Of a stretch of 64,000 nt of DNA, positions 1 to 8,610 are shown piece after piece. A program made the position numbers and the translations under genes. The notes under the pieces are model-generated. The model made no database searches. It was not told where the DNA came from and saw nothing but the letters and a program-made list of their open reading frames with translations. This stretch comes from Adhaeribacter rhizoryzae (lineage in GTDB: Bacteria > Bacteroidota > Bacteroidia > Cytophagales > Hymenobacteraceae): contig NZ_VWSF01000003.1 in the NCBI RefSeq assembly GCF_008629685.1, forward strand, positions 222,795 through 286,794, read 5' to 3'. Each line of letters starts with the position of its first letter. Positions within the stretch are counted from its first letter, which is position 1.

Positions 1-350
1 TGCCGCGTTTGTTCTTCCACCGTAAAATCATCGCGCAGTTTGTTCTCCAAATTTGTAAAGTCATCGGCAAAGCCTAAGCGCTTGTTTTTTTGGTAATGGT
101 CGGCGTGTACGTTGCGGGCCAAGTGGTACATCCAGGTTTTAAATTCCCCTTCGCCCGTGTAAGTATGCCGGTATTTCAGCATCCGCAGAAAAACATTTTG
201 CACTAAATCTTCGCTCACCTCACTGCTGCTGGTAAGCCGGTAAAAAAAACTGTACAAGGCCCGGTGGTAGCGTTCGAACAACAAACCTAACCGGTCGGTA
301 TCGCCGGCTTTTACTTTCAGCATCAGGGCATTATCGGTAACTGCTTCCAA
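1..350 (-). CDS. RNA polymerase ECF-type sigma-70 factor, 5' part only (runs off the window start)
   Basis: Translating the minus strand gives an N-terminus reading LKVKAGDTDRLGLLFERYH, then a helix with LYSFFYRLTSSSEVSEDLVQ and FLRMLKYRHTYTGEGEF, followed by FKTWMYHLARNVHADH. This is the region 2 core-binding helix of extracytoplasmic-function sigma factors. The C-terminal region 4 lies outside the window. A stop codon lies just upstream of the frame. The first usable starts are a TTG at 350 (giving MEAVTDNALM) and an ATG at 323. The TTG is preferred because family members usually carry the short acidic lead before the LMxxVKxG motif. No anti-sigma factor is visible on this side, so the signal it responds to cannot be inferred. 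Confidence 0.85.
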   Translation of the reverse strand, partial: MEAVTDNALMLKVKAGDTDRLGLLFERYHRALYSFFYRLTSSSEVSEDLVQNVFLRMLKYRHTYTGEGEFKTWMYHLARNVHADHYQKNKRLGFADDFTNLENKLRDDFTVEEQTR

Positions 351-694
351 GCGTTCAGGTGGTTAGGATTTCTAAAAGCAAACAGGGAAACTGCGGGTTG
401 GTAGAATAGTTACAGTAATTTAATATTATTTTTTAGAAAATGCATGATGGAGGTTTGCGTGGCAGTTAGCAAACTCGTAAGCGTCTTTTTTATGATAACA
501 TTTTTGGCACTGGAAAGAGAGATAAACTAGAAAGTAAAATTTATACCTTTTGTGTATACTTACATCTATATATAGTATATAGGTTAGTCCTGTTCTAATT
601 ATCTGCAACTCTCCGTATAATGCAGATAATTAGATTGCCTCAACATATTTTGTATTTATTTCCATTCAATTTTATCCCTATAGAAAAATATAGA
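351..694. other. A+T-rich intergenic region upstream of the FRG gene
   Basis: No convincing gene is seen between the sigma factor and the FRG gene. The gap becomes strongly A+T-rich after about 400. Its only clear structure is the perfect inverted repeat at 595-633, annotated separately. A 60-codon minus-strand frame here (426-608) begins inside that repeat and has no recognisable features. Confidence 0.5.
595..633. repeat. 13-bp perfect inverted repeat upstream of the FRG gene
   Basis: CTAATTATCTGCA (595-607) and its exact reverse complement TGCAGATAATTAG (621-633) flank a 13-nt spacer. The symmetry and its position about 60 bp before the preferred FRG start suggest a regulator-binding site or a leader hairpin. 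The spacer is A+T-rich with no T-run after the right arm, so it is not a typical terminator. Confidence 0.55.
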
Positions 695-1414
695 ATGCAT
701 GAGATTTTGATTAATTCATTTGAAGACTATCATAATGAAGTATCATCATGGCCCTCTCAGACTAGATATTATTTTAGAGGAATGTCAAGAAGTTATTATG
801 AATTACGTCCATCTTTAGGAAGAAGCGTTGATAGCACAGGTTATTATGACGAGAAAAGATTGCTTACTGAATTTAAGAATCAAAGCTTGGCTTATAATAA
901 AAATATACCAGATAACGATTGGGAATGGCTAGCATTAGCCCAACATCATGGTCTTCCAACAAGATTGTTAGATTGGACTACAAACCCTTTAGTAGCATTA
1001 TACTTTGCAGTAAAAGACAATTTATACTTAGAAGAAGAGAAGAAAATTAGGCCTGATTATGATGGAAGTAGTGTTGTGTACTTTTTAATATTTAAATCTC
1101 TCCCAATTAATATAATAGAAGCTAACTCCCCATTTGAATATTCTGAACCTACTATTTTTTGGCCTCCTCATACAACTCCAAGAATCAAAGCACAGTCAGG
1201 AGTATTAACAATACAACCAGATCCTTATATGAATTTTAATTTTGGAAGCAGATTAACAAAGCTTGTAATCCCCTATGGCATTCGCTTAAAATTAAGAAGC
1301 ATTTTAAATAGTTATGGAATTCACGACTCGTCAATGTTTCCTGATTTAGATGGATTAGCTAAGCATTTGAAAAATATAAGAGAAGGCCATTATTGTTCAT
1401 GGGATAGGGAATGA
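695..1414 (+). CDS. FRG domain-containing protein
   Basis: The 239-residue product carries the hallmark FRG signatures. YYFRGMSRSYYELRPSLGR lies near the N-terminus and gives the family its name (Phe-Arg-Gly). A second block, QHHGLPTRLLDWTTNPLVAL, follows in the middle. The biochemical role of FRG domains is not established. They are often found as small single-domain genes in accessory regions, sometimes near defence genes. A longer frame starts at 620, but that ATG sits in the right arm of an inverted repeat and adds 25 residues unlike the family, so the ATG at 695 (MHEILINSF) is preferred. The gene is clearly richer in A+T than the genes downstream and has no operon partner, which fits horizontal acquisition. 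Confidence 0.8.
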   Translation: MHEILINSFEDYHNEVSSWPSQTRYYFRGMSRSYYELRPSLGRSVDSTGYYDEKRLLTEFKNQSLAYNKNIPDNDWEWLALAQHHGLPTRLLDWTTNPLVALYFAVKDNLYLEEEKKIRPDYDGSSVVYFLIFKSLPINIIEANSPFEYSEPTIFWPPHTTPRIKAQSGVLTIQPDPYMNFNFGSRLTKLVIPYGIRLKLRSILNSYGIHDSSMFPDLDGLAKHLKNIREGHYCSWDRE

Positions 1415-1584
1415 GATAAAGCTAAAACTAAATTTGAATTCCAATTGGCTTGTTTTCTAAGTTTACCAACTTACCCTTCATAATCTATAATAAGTATTCA
1501 CCCCCTATAAGTAAATATTCCGGCCACTGTTTAGCCGTTAACGGGCATTGCTAAATACGGCACTACAACGACAGACCAGACAAA

Positions 1585-1947
1585 ATGAAAATTGAACCCC
1601 ATATTTTTAACAACATACAAATTGCCGAAGTAACTTCGGATAGCATAATCATAAACAAAAACGAAGACGGCTTAGACTTATTAGGGAATTTATACTACCA
1701 GGGGTTCGACAAGATTGTGCTTTACGAAAAAGACATCACGCCTGATTTTTTTGACCTTAAAACTGGTATGGCGGGCGAAATACTGCAAAAATTTTCAACT
1801 TATCGGGTGCGGCTGGCTATAGTCGGAGATTTTTCGAAGTACCAAAGCAAGAGTTTAAACCATTTCATATACGAAAGCAACAAAAGCAGGAATATCAATT
1901 TTGTAGCTTCAACTACAGAAGCATTAGAAATTTTTGCGGGAGAATAA
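1585..1947 (+). CDS. DUF4180 domain-containing protein
   Basis: This is a 120-residue single-domain protein. The pattern of an N-terminal beta strand (IQIAEVTSD), a central GNLYYQGFDKIVLYEKDI block, DFFDLKTGMAGEILQKF, and a C-terminal NFVASTTEALEIF motif matches the DUF4180 family. DUF4180 resembles a STAS-like alpha/beta sandwich and has no assigned function. The start is the first ATG after an A+T-rich leader. The gene is monocistronic, with nothing on the same strand nearby that suggests a pathway. Confidence 0.8.
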   Translation: MKIEPHIFNNIQIAEVTSDSIIINKNEDGLDLLGNLYYQGFDKIVLYEKDITPDFFDLKTGMAGEILQKFSTYRVRLAIVGDFSKYQSKSLNHFIYESNKSRNINFVASTTEALEIFAGE

Positions 1948-2065
1948 ATTAGCGTAAAAATCAAATCTTAAATATTACCATTTCCCACTTCTAGAATGTT
2001 TGCAATGCCTTATTAAGTTGGCTGGCAGAAAGTTTAGTATTGGTGGTGATAACACCACCTATGGC

Positions 2066-2253
2066 TCTAATACCCTTATCAAATGAATACTGCGATTTTA
2101 AATAAAGCTAAGGCTATACCTCCCATCGCGGTCATTCTGAAAGAATCTTACCAGCAAGTAGCCAATAAGATTCTTTCAGAATGACCGCGATGAGGGGATA
2201 TTTGGTTGTAATTATTTTATTGTTTTTAAAACGCAATTTCTGTTTAATATGGT
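2066..2253 (-). repeat. Family A palindromic element, copy 1 (MITE-like, about 190 bp)
   Basis: The core is a 27-bp perfect inverted repeat. The left arm is 2124-2150 and the right arm 2166-2192, built on GCGGTCATTCTGAAAGAATC. The reverse complement of the whole 2066-2253 stretch aligns by eye with 29573-29765, including flanking blocks AATTGCGTTTTAA, AATAAAATAATTACAACCA and CATTTGATAAGGGTATTA. This similarity extends far beyond the hairpin, so the unit is a dispersed element and not an isolated terminator. The outer ends are weakly inverted (TTGCGTTTTAA against CTGCGATTTTAA). Confidence 0.75.
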
Positions 2254-2300
2254 TCTAAGTTCTTTTATATATTTAAATACGAAACAGTTTCAGGAATAAA

Positions 2301-2326
2301 AAAAAGCCACTACTGGAGAGTGGCTT
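2301..2326 (-). terminator. Rho-independent terminator of the DUF3140 gene
   Basis: AAGCCACT, a 7-nt loop and AGTGGCTT form a GC-rich stem. On the minus strand it is followed by a run of T (the A-run at about 2299-2306 on the plus strand). It lies about 110 bp after the DUF3140 stop codon. Confidence 0.7.
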
Positions 2327-2432
2327 GGTAACAGGTTTATTTATACGGAAGCAGTTCTGGTCCGGTAATATTTAGCTTAAAGTAAAAAGCTTTCAATCAA
2401 AATAAAGTTGTATAAATATACTATTCGGGGTA

Positions 2433-2807
2433 TTAGTTTTCGAGAACTTTAACCGGGTCGTGGCCCAGGTTCATGAGGGCATAGCGCCAGGTAGATACCA
2501 AAATATCATCGGTGGGTTTATGGCTATACAGCTTGCTTACATGATTTACCACTTTATCCATAAACTCGTAATCGCCTTTGGTAAGCATAAATTTACGCTT
2601 CAGTAATATTTTAATCAGCTTACGCGAAAACTTTTTATCAATTACCAGTTCCGATTCGCACGTATCCTGCGCAGGCGTTTGGGAAGTTTTGGTTTCGAGC
2701 CAGTTTTCCAGTTCCAACGGCGACATATTAACCAAGGTACTAAATTCAGCGTAAATATCTTCACGGGTTCTTACCCCTGTCTGGGCCTTTTTTAATAAAT
2801 GAAGCAT
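2433..2807 (-). CDS. DUF3140 domain-containing protein
   Basis: The 124-residue product matches the DUF3140 layout. FSTLVNMSPLELENWLETK near the N-terminus corresponds to the family F..vVNMtpkELE.WL block. A basic helix IDKKFSRKLIKILLKRK is followed by LTKGDYEFMDKVVNHVSKLY. The C-terminal TWRYALMNLGHDPVK contains the diagnostic W-R-x-x-L-x-N-x-GHDP signature. The family is small and widespread, and its function is unknown. The gene stands alone with its own terminator downstream. Confidence 0.75.
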   Translation of the reverse strand: MLHLLKKAQTGVRTREDIYAEFSTLVNMSPLELENWLETKTSQTPAQDTCESELVIDKKFSRKLIKILLKRKFMLTKGDYEFMDKVVNHVSKLYSHKPTDDILVSTWRYALMNLGHDPVKVLEN

Positions 2808-2969
2808 AGTAATCGTAAATTTAAGGTCAAACGGGTAATTAATATTTAGTTGCTATTAAGCTTTACTGCTTCTGGCTTATTTTGTTTAAGCAATATTGGC
2901 TTATTCAAATATTTTATACCCTAAAACGTAAAATAAAAGGGTTTATAGCTGATTTTGGCTTTAAAAGTA

Positions 2970-4817
2970 CTATTTTACTTTGGTAACAGTGCCTTTAAAT
3001 TCTTTATCGGTGTAAGTAATTACGTAATAGTACACCCCTTCGCTTACGCTGTTACCGTCCCATTTAAAGGTGCGGTCGGTGCTTTTGTAAACCAGGCTGC
3101 CCCAGCGGTTGTAAATTTTAATATCCGAGAAAATACTTTCGCAAAAGTCGGGCGGCAAGGTAGGCATTTGAAAATAATCGTTCAGGCCATCGTTGTTAGG
3201 CGTAAAAATATTGGCCGGAATAAAAGCTACGGGCACTTCATAGCCAATATTTATTTCGATGGTGGTGGTACTGGTTACGGGTACGCCGCATTTAATGGTA
3301 GTGGCCGTAAAATCCAAAATATAGGTGGGCTGACTTAGCGCGGCGCAATCGATGCGCCAGGAAAAAGGACTCGTGACATTGCCGTTACCGGTTTTAGGCG
3401 CAAATGTTATAGGCAGCGTTGCCAGGTCAAAATTACGGCCTTTCAGGTTTAGTTTTATTTCGTCGTTTTCGGCATCGGTGCCTGTTACGTCAAAGGCAAT
3501 TAAATCGCCTACTTTGGGCGTAAGTTGGCTGGCGGGGGCGGTGGTAGCAATTAACGGCGGGGTATCCGGCTCGGGTACAAACACAAACGATACCCGCACG
3601 GTATCTTTCTTGGGCAAACTACAGCCGTCATCCGAAACAATAAAATCTACAATAAATGGTTTGCCCTGCGAATCGAGGCAGGTTTTAAAACAGGCCGAAG
3701 AAGTTAAGGTATCTAGGAGACCGTTCCGGTTAACTATGCCGCTGGAAACGCTTAATATTTTTTCGGTTAATTTAAAGTTTACGCCTTTAGCTTCTACCGT
3801 TAAATTTTCGTTGGCATCCGGGTCGGTCATAAAAAAGTCGAAACACCGGTTGTCGTTGGGGCGAATGGTAATAACATCGCCTTCCTGGTAATACGTAGTG
3901 GCGCCGCCGGCTTTCATTTTTATACCGGGTTTTTCGTTGCGCGGACAATTTAAAACCAGCAGTTGGTAATCGCGCCTTACTTCGCCAATTTTTACTTTAT
4001 TCCGGTATTCAGAACAACGAATGCCAAAAACAAACAAACCTAGCTGCGTAGGTTGCACCTGAATTTGGCCGGTATGCTGGTTAATGGTTAAGGTAGGACT
4101 GCCGGGAATCTGGTTGCTGGTACTTAAACCGGCCGTCCATTGCACCGGTACGTAAGGCCCCGGCAAAGCCATAGGCGCCGGATCTAGTTGGTTGCTGTAA
4201 CCGTTTAAAGGCGTAACAACTTCGTAAACCAGCGAATCGCCATCGGGGTCTTGCCCGCCAAATTCGTAGTAAAATAATTCGTTTATACAGGCATAGTCGC
4301 TTACCGGCTGAAATAATTCGGCCGAGGAATTAACAAACGCCTGGTTGTTGCGGGTTACGGCCGGAAACTCCAGGTAAAAAGTTTGCCCGGCGGCCCCCGG
4401 ATTAATAATATTATTGATAACGCCGTTACGGCAGCACCTTTCCCAAACCAAATAATACCCGTTGGGGTTGTTAAAAACCGAAGGCGAAAGCGTAATATCT
4501 TCTACGTACACAATTTTATCGGTGCTGAGCGAACCGCTTGTGCACACAATAGAGGTATACTTAACCGGCGTTATCTTCGGGCTGCTCATGTTAATATTTA
4601 CCATGCGCCGATTGGTAACTTTTTCGAAAATACTAACCGTAATAACCGGGTCTATAGCTCCCGGATTACCGTTTATCTTATCGAAATACATATTAAGGGT
4701 TATCTGGTAATCGGCGCCGGCAATGTGCCTTAACTGGAACTCCCCTCCTACAATATGCGTGGCCCAACCAGGTAAAAGCCACAAAAAGAACAGCAAGAAA
4801 AGTAAAAGTTTTTTCAT
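2970..4817 (-). CDS. T9SS type B sorting domain (gliding motility-associated C-terminal) protein
   Basis: From the ATG at 4817 the product has 615 residues and opens with a typical signal peptide (MKKLLLFLLFFLWLLPGWA). The longer frame from 4856 adds a Cys/Arg-rich stretch that would spoil the signal, so 4817 is preferred. The body is a large extracellular region without a clearly recognisable catalytic motif. The last 85 or so residues contain FIPANIFTPNNDGLNDYF and IYNRWGSLVYKS..KWDG, the CHU_C/type B sorting domain used for export through the type IX secretion system in Bacteroidota. A surface-attached or secreted protein is inferred. It is divergent from a second type B cargo gene at 5238. 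Confidence 0.88.
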   Translation of the reverse strand: MKKLLLFLLFFLWLLPGWATHIVGGEFQLRHIAGADYQITLNMYFDKINGNPGAIDPVITVSIFEKVTNRRMVNINMSSPKITPVKYTSIVCTSGSLSTDKIVYVEDITLSPSVFNNPNGYYLVWERCCRNGVINNIINPGAAGQTFYLEFPAVTRNNQAFVNSSAELFQPVSDYACINELFYYEFGGQDPDGDSLVYEVVTPLNGYSNQLDPAPMALPGPYVPVQWTAGLSTSNQIPGSPTLTINQHTGQIQVQPTQLGLFVFGIRCSEYRNKVKIGEVRRDYQLLVLNCPRNEKPGIKMKAGGATTYYQEGDVITIRPNDNRCFDFFMTDPDANENLTVEAKGVNFKLTEKILSVSSGIVNRNGLLDTLTSSACFKTCLDSQGKPFIVDFIVSDDGCSLPKKDTVRVSFVFVPEPDTPPLIATTAPASQLTPKVGDLIAFDVTGTDAENDEIKLNLKGRNFDLATLPITFAPKTGNGNVTSPFSWRIDCAALSQPTYILDFTATTIKCGVPVTSTTTIEINIGYEVPVAFIPANIFTPNNDGLNDYFQMPTLPPDFCESIFSDIKIYNRWGSLVYKSTDRTFKWDGNSVSEGVYYYVITYTDKEFKGTVTKVK

Positions 4818-5237
4818 ATTACGTTGGCAGCAGTAAAGTATTAACCGGCGAAACAAAGTTCTTATCCTTTAAATTATCCTGAATATAATAAATATTTCAA
4901 TAAACTTTAACTACTAACATAATCTGGTTAATTACCGAAATATTGCTTTAAATTTCAGCATAAAAGCCTGGCATTTGCAGAAAATAAATATTGCGGATTT
5001 ACAAAAATTTACGTACCCTTAGCTTTTTTGCCTTGCCTGCGTTCCTGCTTAATATTTTTAAATATTGCGAATGCAGCAATATTAATTTAACCAATATTTG
5101 GCAGCTTAACTACTACCAATTAAGCTTAATTTTTACCCAAATTACTTTTGCCGGAATATTGTGCCGGAAAATGCAGAAAAAAATTTAATTTGATTACTGA
5201 TTTCTAAGCCCAGCGTAAATTTCTACTCTTATTTGGT
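4818..5237. other. Divergent intergenic region between two T9SS cargo genes
   Basis: This 420-bp A+T-rich gap must hold the promoters of both divergent cargo genes. I see no exact TAnnTTTG element correctly placed for either gene. A 65-codon plus-strand frame (4991-5188) has no family resemblance and is not called. Confidence 0.4.
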
Positions 5238-8057
5238 ATGCGCCCTGTATTCCTTTTTATGTTGCTGTTATTCTTTTTTACCAGCGTTAAGGCCAATGAG
5301 CCGGTAAAAGGTAAGGCTATAGCATTTATTCAGAATAAAAATCAGTGGCAGCAGCAAATATTGTTTACCGCTAATTTGCCGCAGGGCTGGTTATTTCTGG
5401 AGCAAAACCAACTCACCTACAACTTTTTAGAGCCCGCCTATTTTAATATAGAAGATAACCCTGCTGAAATTTCTGCTAAAAAAGAGTCATTTAAAGGCCA
5501 CGCTTTCAGAATTAAGTTTGTGGGTGCAAATCCGCAGGCAAAGGTTACGGCAGCAAGCAAACTACCGGGTTACCGCAATTATTTTATTGGTCGGGAGGCC
5601 GCAACCTGGGCCACCGGGGTACCAGCCTTCGAAGAAATTACTTACGCGGGTTTGTTCCCGAATATTGATTTGCACCTTTACCAGGCCGGCAATAATTTAA
5701 AATATGATTACGTGGTGGCGCCCCGGGGGCAAATTTCCTTAATCCGAATGCAGTACGACGGTGTAAATAAACTGGCTTTACAAAACGGCCGCCTAAATAT
5801 CCAGACCTCGGTTAACGAAATAATAGAAGAAAAGCCTTATGCGTACCAAATAATCAATGGCATTAAAAAGGAGATACCCTGCGTATTTACCTTAGCCCAA
5901 AACACCGTTGGGTTTAAAGTTACCGGCCCTTACAACCCAAATCTGCCTTTAATTATTGATCCGGAAGTAATATTTGTGACTTATGCCGGCGCCAGCAGCG
6001 GCTTATCGGCGAACTGCGCTACCGGCGATGCGGCAGGTAATGTTTATTTTGCGAGCCGTACCCTGGGGCTCATTTATCCGGTATCGCCGGGCGCTTACCA
6101 GACCCAAAGGCGGGGTAACAACAACGCTATTACTAAATTAACCCCCGATGGTAAAACCCTGGTTTACGCCACGTATTTGGGCGGTTCCGGCAACGACGAG
6201 TACCCGCTCTCGCTGGTTGTTAATCCGCAAAACGAATTAATTATTTTGGGCCACACCAGTTCTTTTGATTTTCCGGTTTCAGCTACGGCTTTAGATAAAA
6301 CTTTAGGCGGAGCCCGTGATTATTTTGTATCTAGGTTATCGGCCGATGGTACAACCTTAGTAGCCAGCACCTTATTAGGCGGCGGCGAAGAAGAAGGCGG
6401 CGTGATTGGCAGTACTCCCGCTAAATTAGCCTTAGACGGAACCGGTAATATTTACGTGGGCGGGTGCACCCAATCTTTCGATTTCCGGATTGTGAACGGG
6501 TTCCAGAGTGCCCGCAAGGGCGGCGTAGACGGCATTGTTTGTAAATTAAACAGTTCTTTAACTACGCTTATATGGTCTACGTTTATTGGCGGCGAAGCCG
6601 AAGATTTAATATACGATATTAAAGTGGGCAGCGCGGGTAATATTTACGTGGCCGGCGGTACTACCAGCGCCGAATTCCCGACCACCAACGGGGTAGTACA
6701 AAAAACCCGGCTGAGCCAGCGCGACGGATTTCTGGCTATAATTGGGCCTACCGGTAATCAGTTGCAAGCGGCCACTTATTTAGGCACCCGGCAAAACGAT
6801 TTCGTGAAAGCTTTGGATATTGATAAAGATGGCAATATTTACGCCGCCGGTTATACAAACGGTTCTTACCCGATTACGCCCGGCACCTACGGCACGGCCA
6901 ACAGCACGGGCGGGTATTTTATTCATAAACTAAACGGCACGCTTACCGGCACCGCTTTTTCTACCCACCTGGGCAGCAATAATACTTTCGTCGAGAAAGC
7001 CCCGACCGCTTTCCGGGTAAATGCCTGCGGTAATATTTACCTGGCCGGCTACGGCTTAACGGCTGCTCCTTTATCCGCCGATGCCCTGGAACAAACCAGC
7101 AAAACCATGTCCGTTTGTCACCTCGATACCGACGCGAAAAGACTGGTTTACGGCAGTTACCTGGGCGGCACCGAAACCCAGGCCCACACCCATTTGGCCA
7201 ATTCCAGCTTAATTACCGAAGACGGCGTGCTTTACCAGATAGAATGCACCTATTCCCGCGATCAGCCGGTTACGGCCGGCGCCTACGATGGTACTTATTT
7301 TAGCTCGCCGGATGGTGCCGTTACTAAATTTAAGTTTACGCCGGTTTTAATTAACCAGGTAAAAGCGCTGGCTGAGGCACCGCCGGTTTCGTGTGCGCCG
7401 TACACCGTTTCTTTTAAAAATAACTCTGAGCACGGCCTTACCTACACCTGGAATTTTAACGATAACAGCCCCAATAGCAACGAGGCAAATCCTTCCCATA
7501 CCTTTCAACAACCGGGCAATTACCGGGTTAAGCTCCTGGCTCTTAACCCGGCCAGTTGTATTCCCCGGGATTCTGTTTTTATAAATGTGGTGGTGGCAGA
7601 ACCGCTTACCCCCGCCCTACCCCAAGAAGTACTTTACTTGTGTAACCAACAACTTACCTTAGATGCAGGCAATCCTGGTTTTAATTATTTATGGTCTACG
7701 GGGGCAACTACCCAAAATATTACCGTAGCCGAACCTGGTACTTACACAGTTAAAATTAGTTTGGGCGCGTGCCAAATAACCGATAGCATTACCGTAGCCA
7801 GCCCTTTACCAAAGTTAGAAGTACCTACTATTTTTACCCCTAACCAAGATGGCCGGAACGATTATTTTGTAATCCGGAACAGTGGGGTAAATACCAAACT
7901 TAAAATATATAACCGCTGGGGGCACCTGGTTTACCAAAGCAATAATTACCAGAACGATTGGGATGGGCGCAATGTAACCCAAGGCACTTACTTTTACCAC
8001 GTTGAAAGCGCCGAAAACTGTACCACTAAAAAAGGATGGCTCGAAATTGTGTGGTAA
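5238..8057 (+). CDS. SBBP-repeat / PKD / T9SS type B sorting domain surface protein
   Basis: This 939-residue secreted protein starts with a signal peptide (MRPVFLFMLLLFFFTSVKA). Residues about 25-245 form the N-terminal domain typical of SBBP-repeat proteins (KGKAIAFIQNKNQWQQQILF ... NLPLIIDPEVIF). Residues about 250-700 hold repeated beta-propeller-type SBBP units of the form L..ST.lGG...D....i..d..GNIYVaG.T. A PKD domain follows at about 713-785 (YTWNFNDNSPNSNEANPSHT). The end (about 863-939) is a type B sorting domain with PTIFTPNQDGRNDYF and IYNRWGHLVYQS..DWDG. An extracellular adhesin-like or matrix role is inferred; no enzymatic motif is visible. Confidence 0.9.
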   Translation: MRPVFLFMLLLFFFTSVKANEPVKGKAIAFIQNKNQWQQQILFTANLPQGWLFLEQNQLTYNFLEPAYFNIEDNPAEISAKKESFKGHAFRIKFVGANPQAKVTAASKLPGYRNYFIGREAATWATGVPAFEEITYAGLFPNIDLHLYQAGNNLKYDYVVAPRGQISLIRMQYDGVNKLALQNGRLNIQTSVNEIIEEKPYAYQIINGIKKEIPCVFTLAQNTVGFKVTGPYNPNLPLIIDPEVIFVTYAGASSGLSANCATGDAAGNVYFASRTLGLIYPVSPGAYQTQRRGNNNAITKLTPDGKTLVYATYLGGSGNDEYPLSLVVNPQNELIILGHTSSFDFPVSATALDKTLGGARDYFVSRLSADGTTLVASTLLGGGEEEGGVIGSTPAKLALDGTGNIYVGGCTQSFDFRIVNGFQSARKGGVDGIVCKLNSSLTTLIWSTFIGGEAEDLIYDIKVGSAGNIYVAGGTTSAEFPTTNGVVQKTRLSQRDGFLAIIGPTGNQLQAATYLGTRQNDFVKALDIDKDGNIYAAGYTNGSYPITPGTYGTANSTGGYFIHKLNGTLTGTAFSTHLGSNNTFVEKAPTAFRVNACGNIYLAGYGLTAAPLSADALEQTSKTMSVCHLDTDAKRLVYGSYLGGTETQAHTHLANSSLITEDGVLYQIECTYSRDQPVTAGAYDGTYFSSPDGAVTKFKFTPVLINQVKALAEAPPVSCAPYTVSFKNNSEHGLTYTWNFNDNSPNSNEANPSHTFQQPGNYRVKLLALNPASCIPRDSVFINVVVAEPLTPALPQEVLYLCNQQLTLDAGNPGFNYLWSTGATTQNITVAEPGTYTVKISLGACQITDSITVASPLPKLEVPTIFTPNQDGRNDYFVIRNSGVNTKLKIYNRWGHLVYQSNNYQNDWDGRNVTQGTYFYHVESAENCTTKKGWLEIVW

Positions 8058-8218
8058 ATCACAAAAATCAGCCCTTAAACTAAGTATCTAGACAAATTAA
8101 AGTAAGTATGAGGACATAATTAGTTCAAATAATCTTTATTTATATCAGGCTGTATATCATGACATTGTCTCAATGATATTATAAGATAAATTTGTCACTA
8201 TACTTATATATAATTAAA

Positions 8219-8272
8219 GGTGCTGGAAACTCCCCGCCTGTTTTAGGAGGGGCAGGGGTGGTAAATATTTAC
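8219..8272 (+). repeat. Family C interspersed repeat, copy 1
   Basis: The unit begins TGCTGGAAACTCCCC, continues through TGTTTTA and GGGGCAGGGG, and ends with TGGTAAATATTTAC. Its CTCCCC and GGGGCAGGGG arms can pair. A clearly related sequence in the opposite orientation lies at 45599-45654, where it supplies the last codons of a membrane protein gene. Confidence 0.65.
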
Positions 8273-8358
8273 TTGTTAATTTTTTGCATCCATATTTTTG
8301 TCCTGGTACTTACTTGAAATTAAAGTTACGCCTATAACACAAATCCGGCTGCAGCGGT

Positions 8359-8366
8359 TAAATTTG
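8359..8366 (+). promoter_or_regulatory. Candidate -7 promoter element of the CDGSH gene
   Basis: TAAATTTG matches the Bacteroidota -7 consensus TAnnTTTG exactly and lies 22 bp before the start codon. No clear TTTG -33 element was found at the right spacing, so this is tentative. Confidence 0.35.
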
Positions 8367-8388
8367 CAGCTACACCAAAACAAACACT

Positions 8389-8610
8389 ATGAAAACCCGC
8401 ATTACTGTTAACGATAATGGTTCGCTTAAAATAGAAGGCGATTTTGAAATTGTAGATAAAACCGGCAACCCTTACGACTTAGGCGGCCGCACTGTGGTAT
8501 CTTTATGTCGTTGCGGCATGTCGAAGAATAAACCCTTTTGCGATGCTTCGCACAAAGGCCACTTCGAACACAACGCCGTAGCTTTTGCTTTACCTCCCAA
8601 AAAAGCTTAA
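8389..8610 (+). CDS. CDGSH iron-sulfur domain protein
   Basis: This is a 73-residue single-domain protein. LCRCGMSKNKPFCDASHKG has the three cysteines and one histidine (CxC...C...H) that ligate a [2Fe-2S] cluster in CDGSH/mitoNEET-type proteins. The N-terminal half (TRITVNDNGSLKIEGDFEIV) forms the beta structure usual before this motif. Such proteins act in redox sensing, electron transfer or cluster transfer. No membrane segment is present, so it is probably cytoplasmic. It lies 340 bp upstream of a MOSC-domain gene on the same strand, and any functional link is only a guess. Confidence 0.9.
   Translation: MKTRITVNDNGSLKIEGDFEIVDKTGNPYDLGGRTVVSLCRCGMSKNKPFCDASHKGHFEHNAVAFALPPKKA

Larger units (their letters stand above)
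1948..2432. other. Intergenic region holding a palindromic element and a terminator
   Basis: No gene is seen in this 485-bp gap. About 190 bp of it (2066-2253) is an interspersed palindromic element that recurs near 29.6 kb. A minus-strand terminator for the DUF3140 gene lies at 2301-2325. Both are listed separately. Confidence 0.6.
8058..8388. other. Intergenic region with a family C repeat
   Basis: This 331-bp non-coding gap holds a family C repeat (8219-8272) and a candidate -7 element just before the CDGSH gene. The rest is A+T-rich with no other structure noted. Confidence 0.5.

Noticed and set aside
426-608. Possible 60-codon minus-strand gene upstream of the FRG gene
   Set aside because: It starts inside the left arm of the 13-bp inverted repeat, has a biased Lys/Tyr/Cys/His composition and no recognisable motif. 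Its first residues match those of the spurious upstream FRG start only because of the palindrome.
2124-2192. Simple terminator interpretation of the family A palindrome
   Set aside because: There is no T-run after the stem, and the similarity with the second copy extends about 60 bp on either side of the hairpin.
3352-3891. 179-codon plus-strand frame opposite the first T9SS gene
   Set aside because: It is a reverse-strand shadow of the well-supported 2970-4817 gene.
4991-5188. 65-codon plus-strand frame between the two T9SS genes
   Set aside because: It has no signal peptide cleavage pattern, domain or conserved motif and lies in an A+T-rich divergent promoter region.
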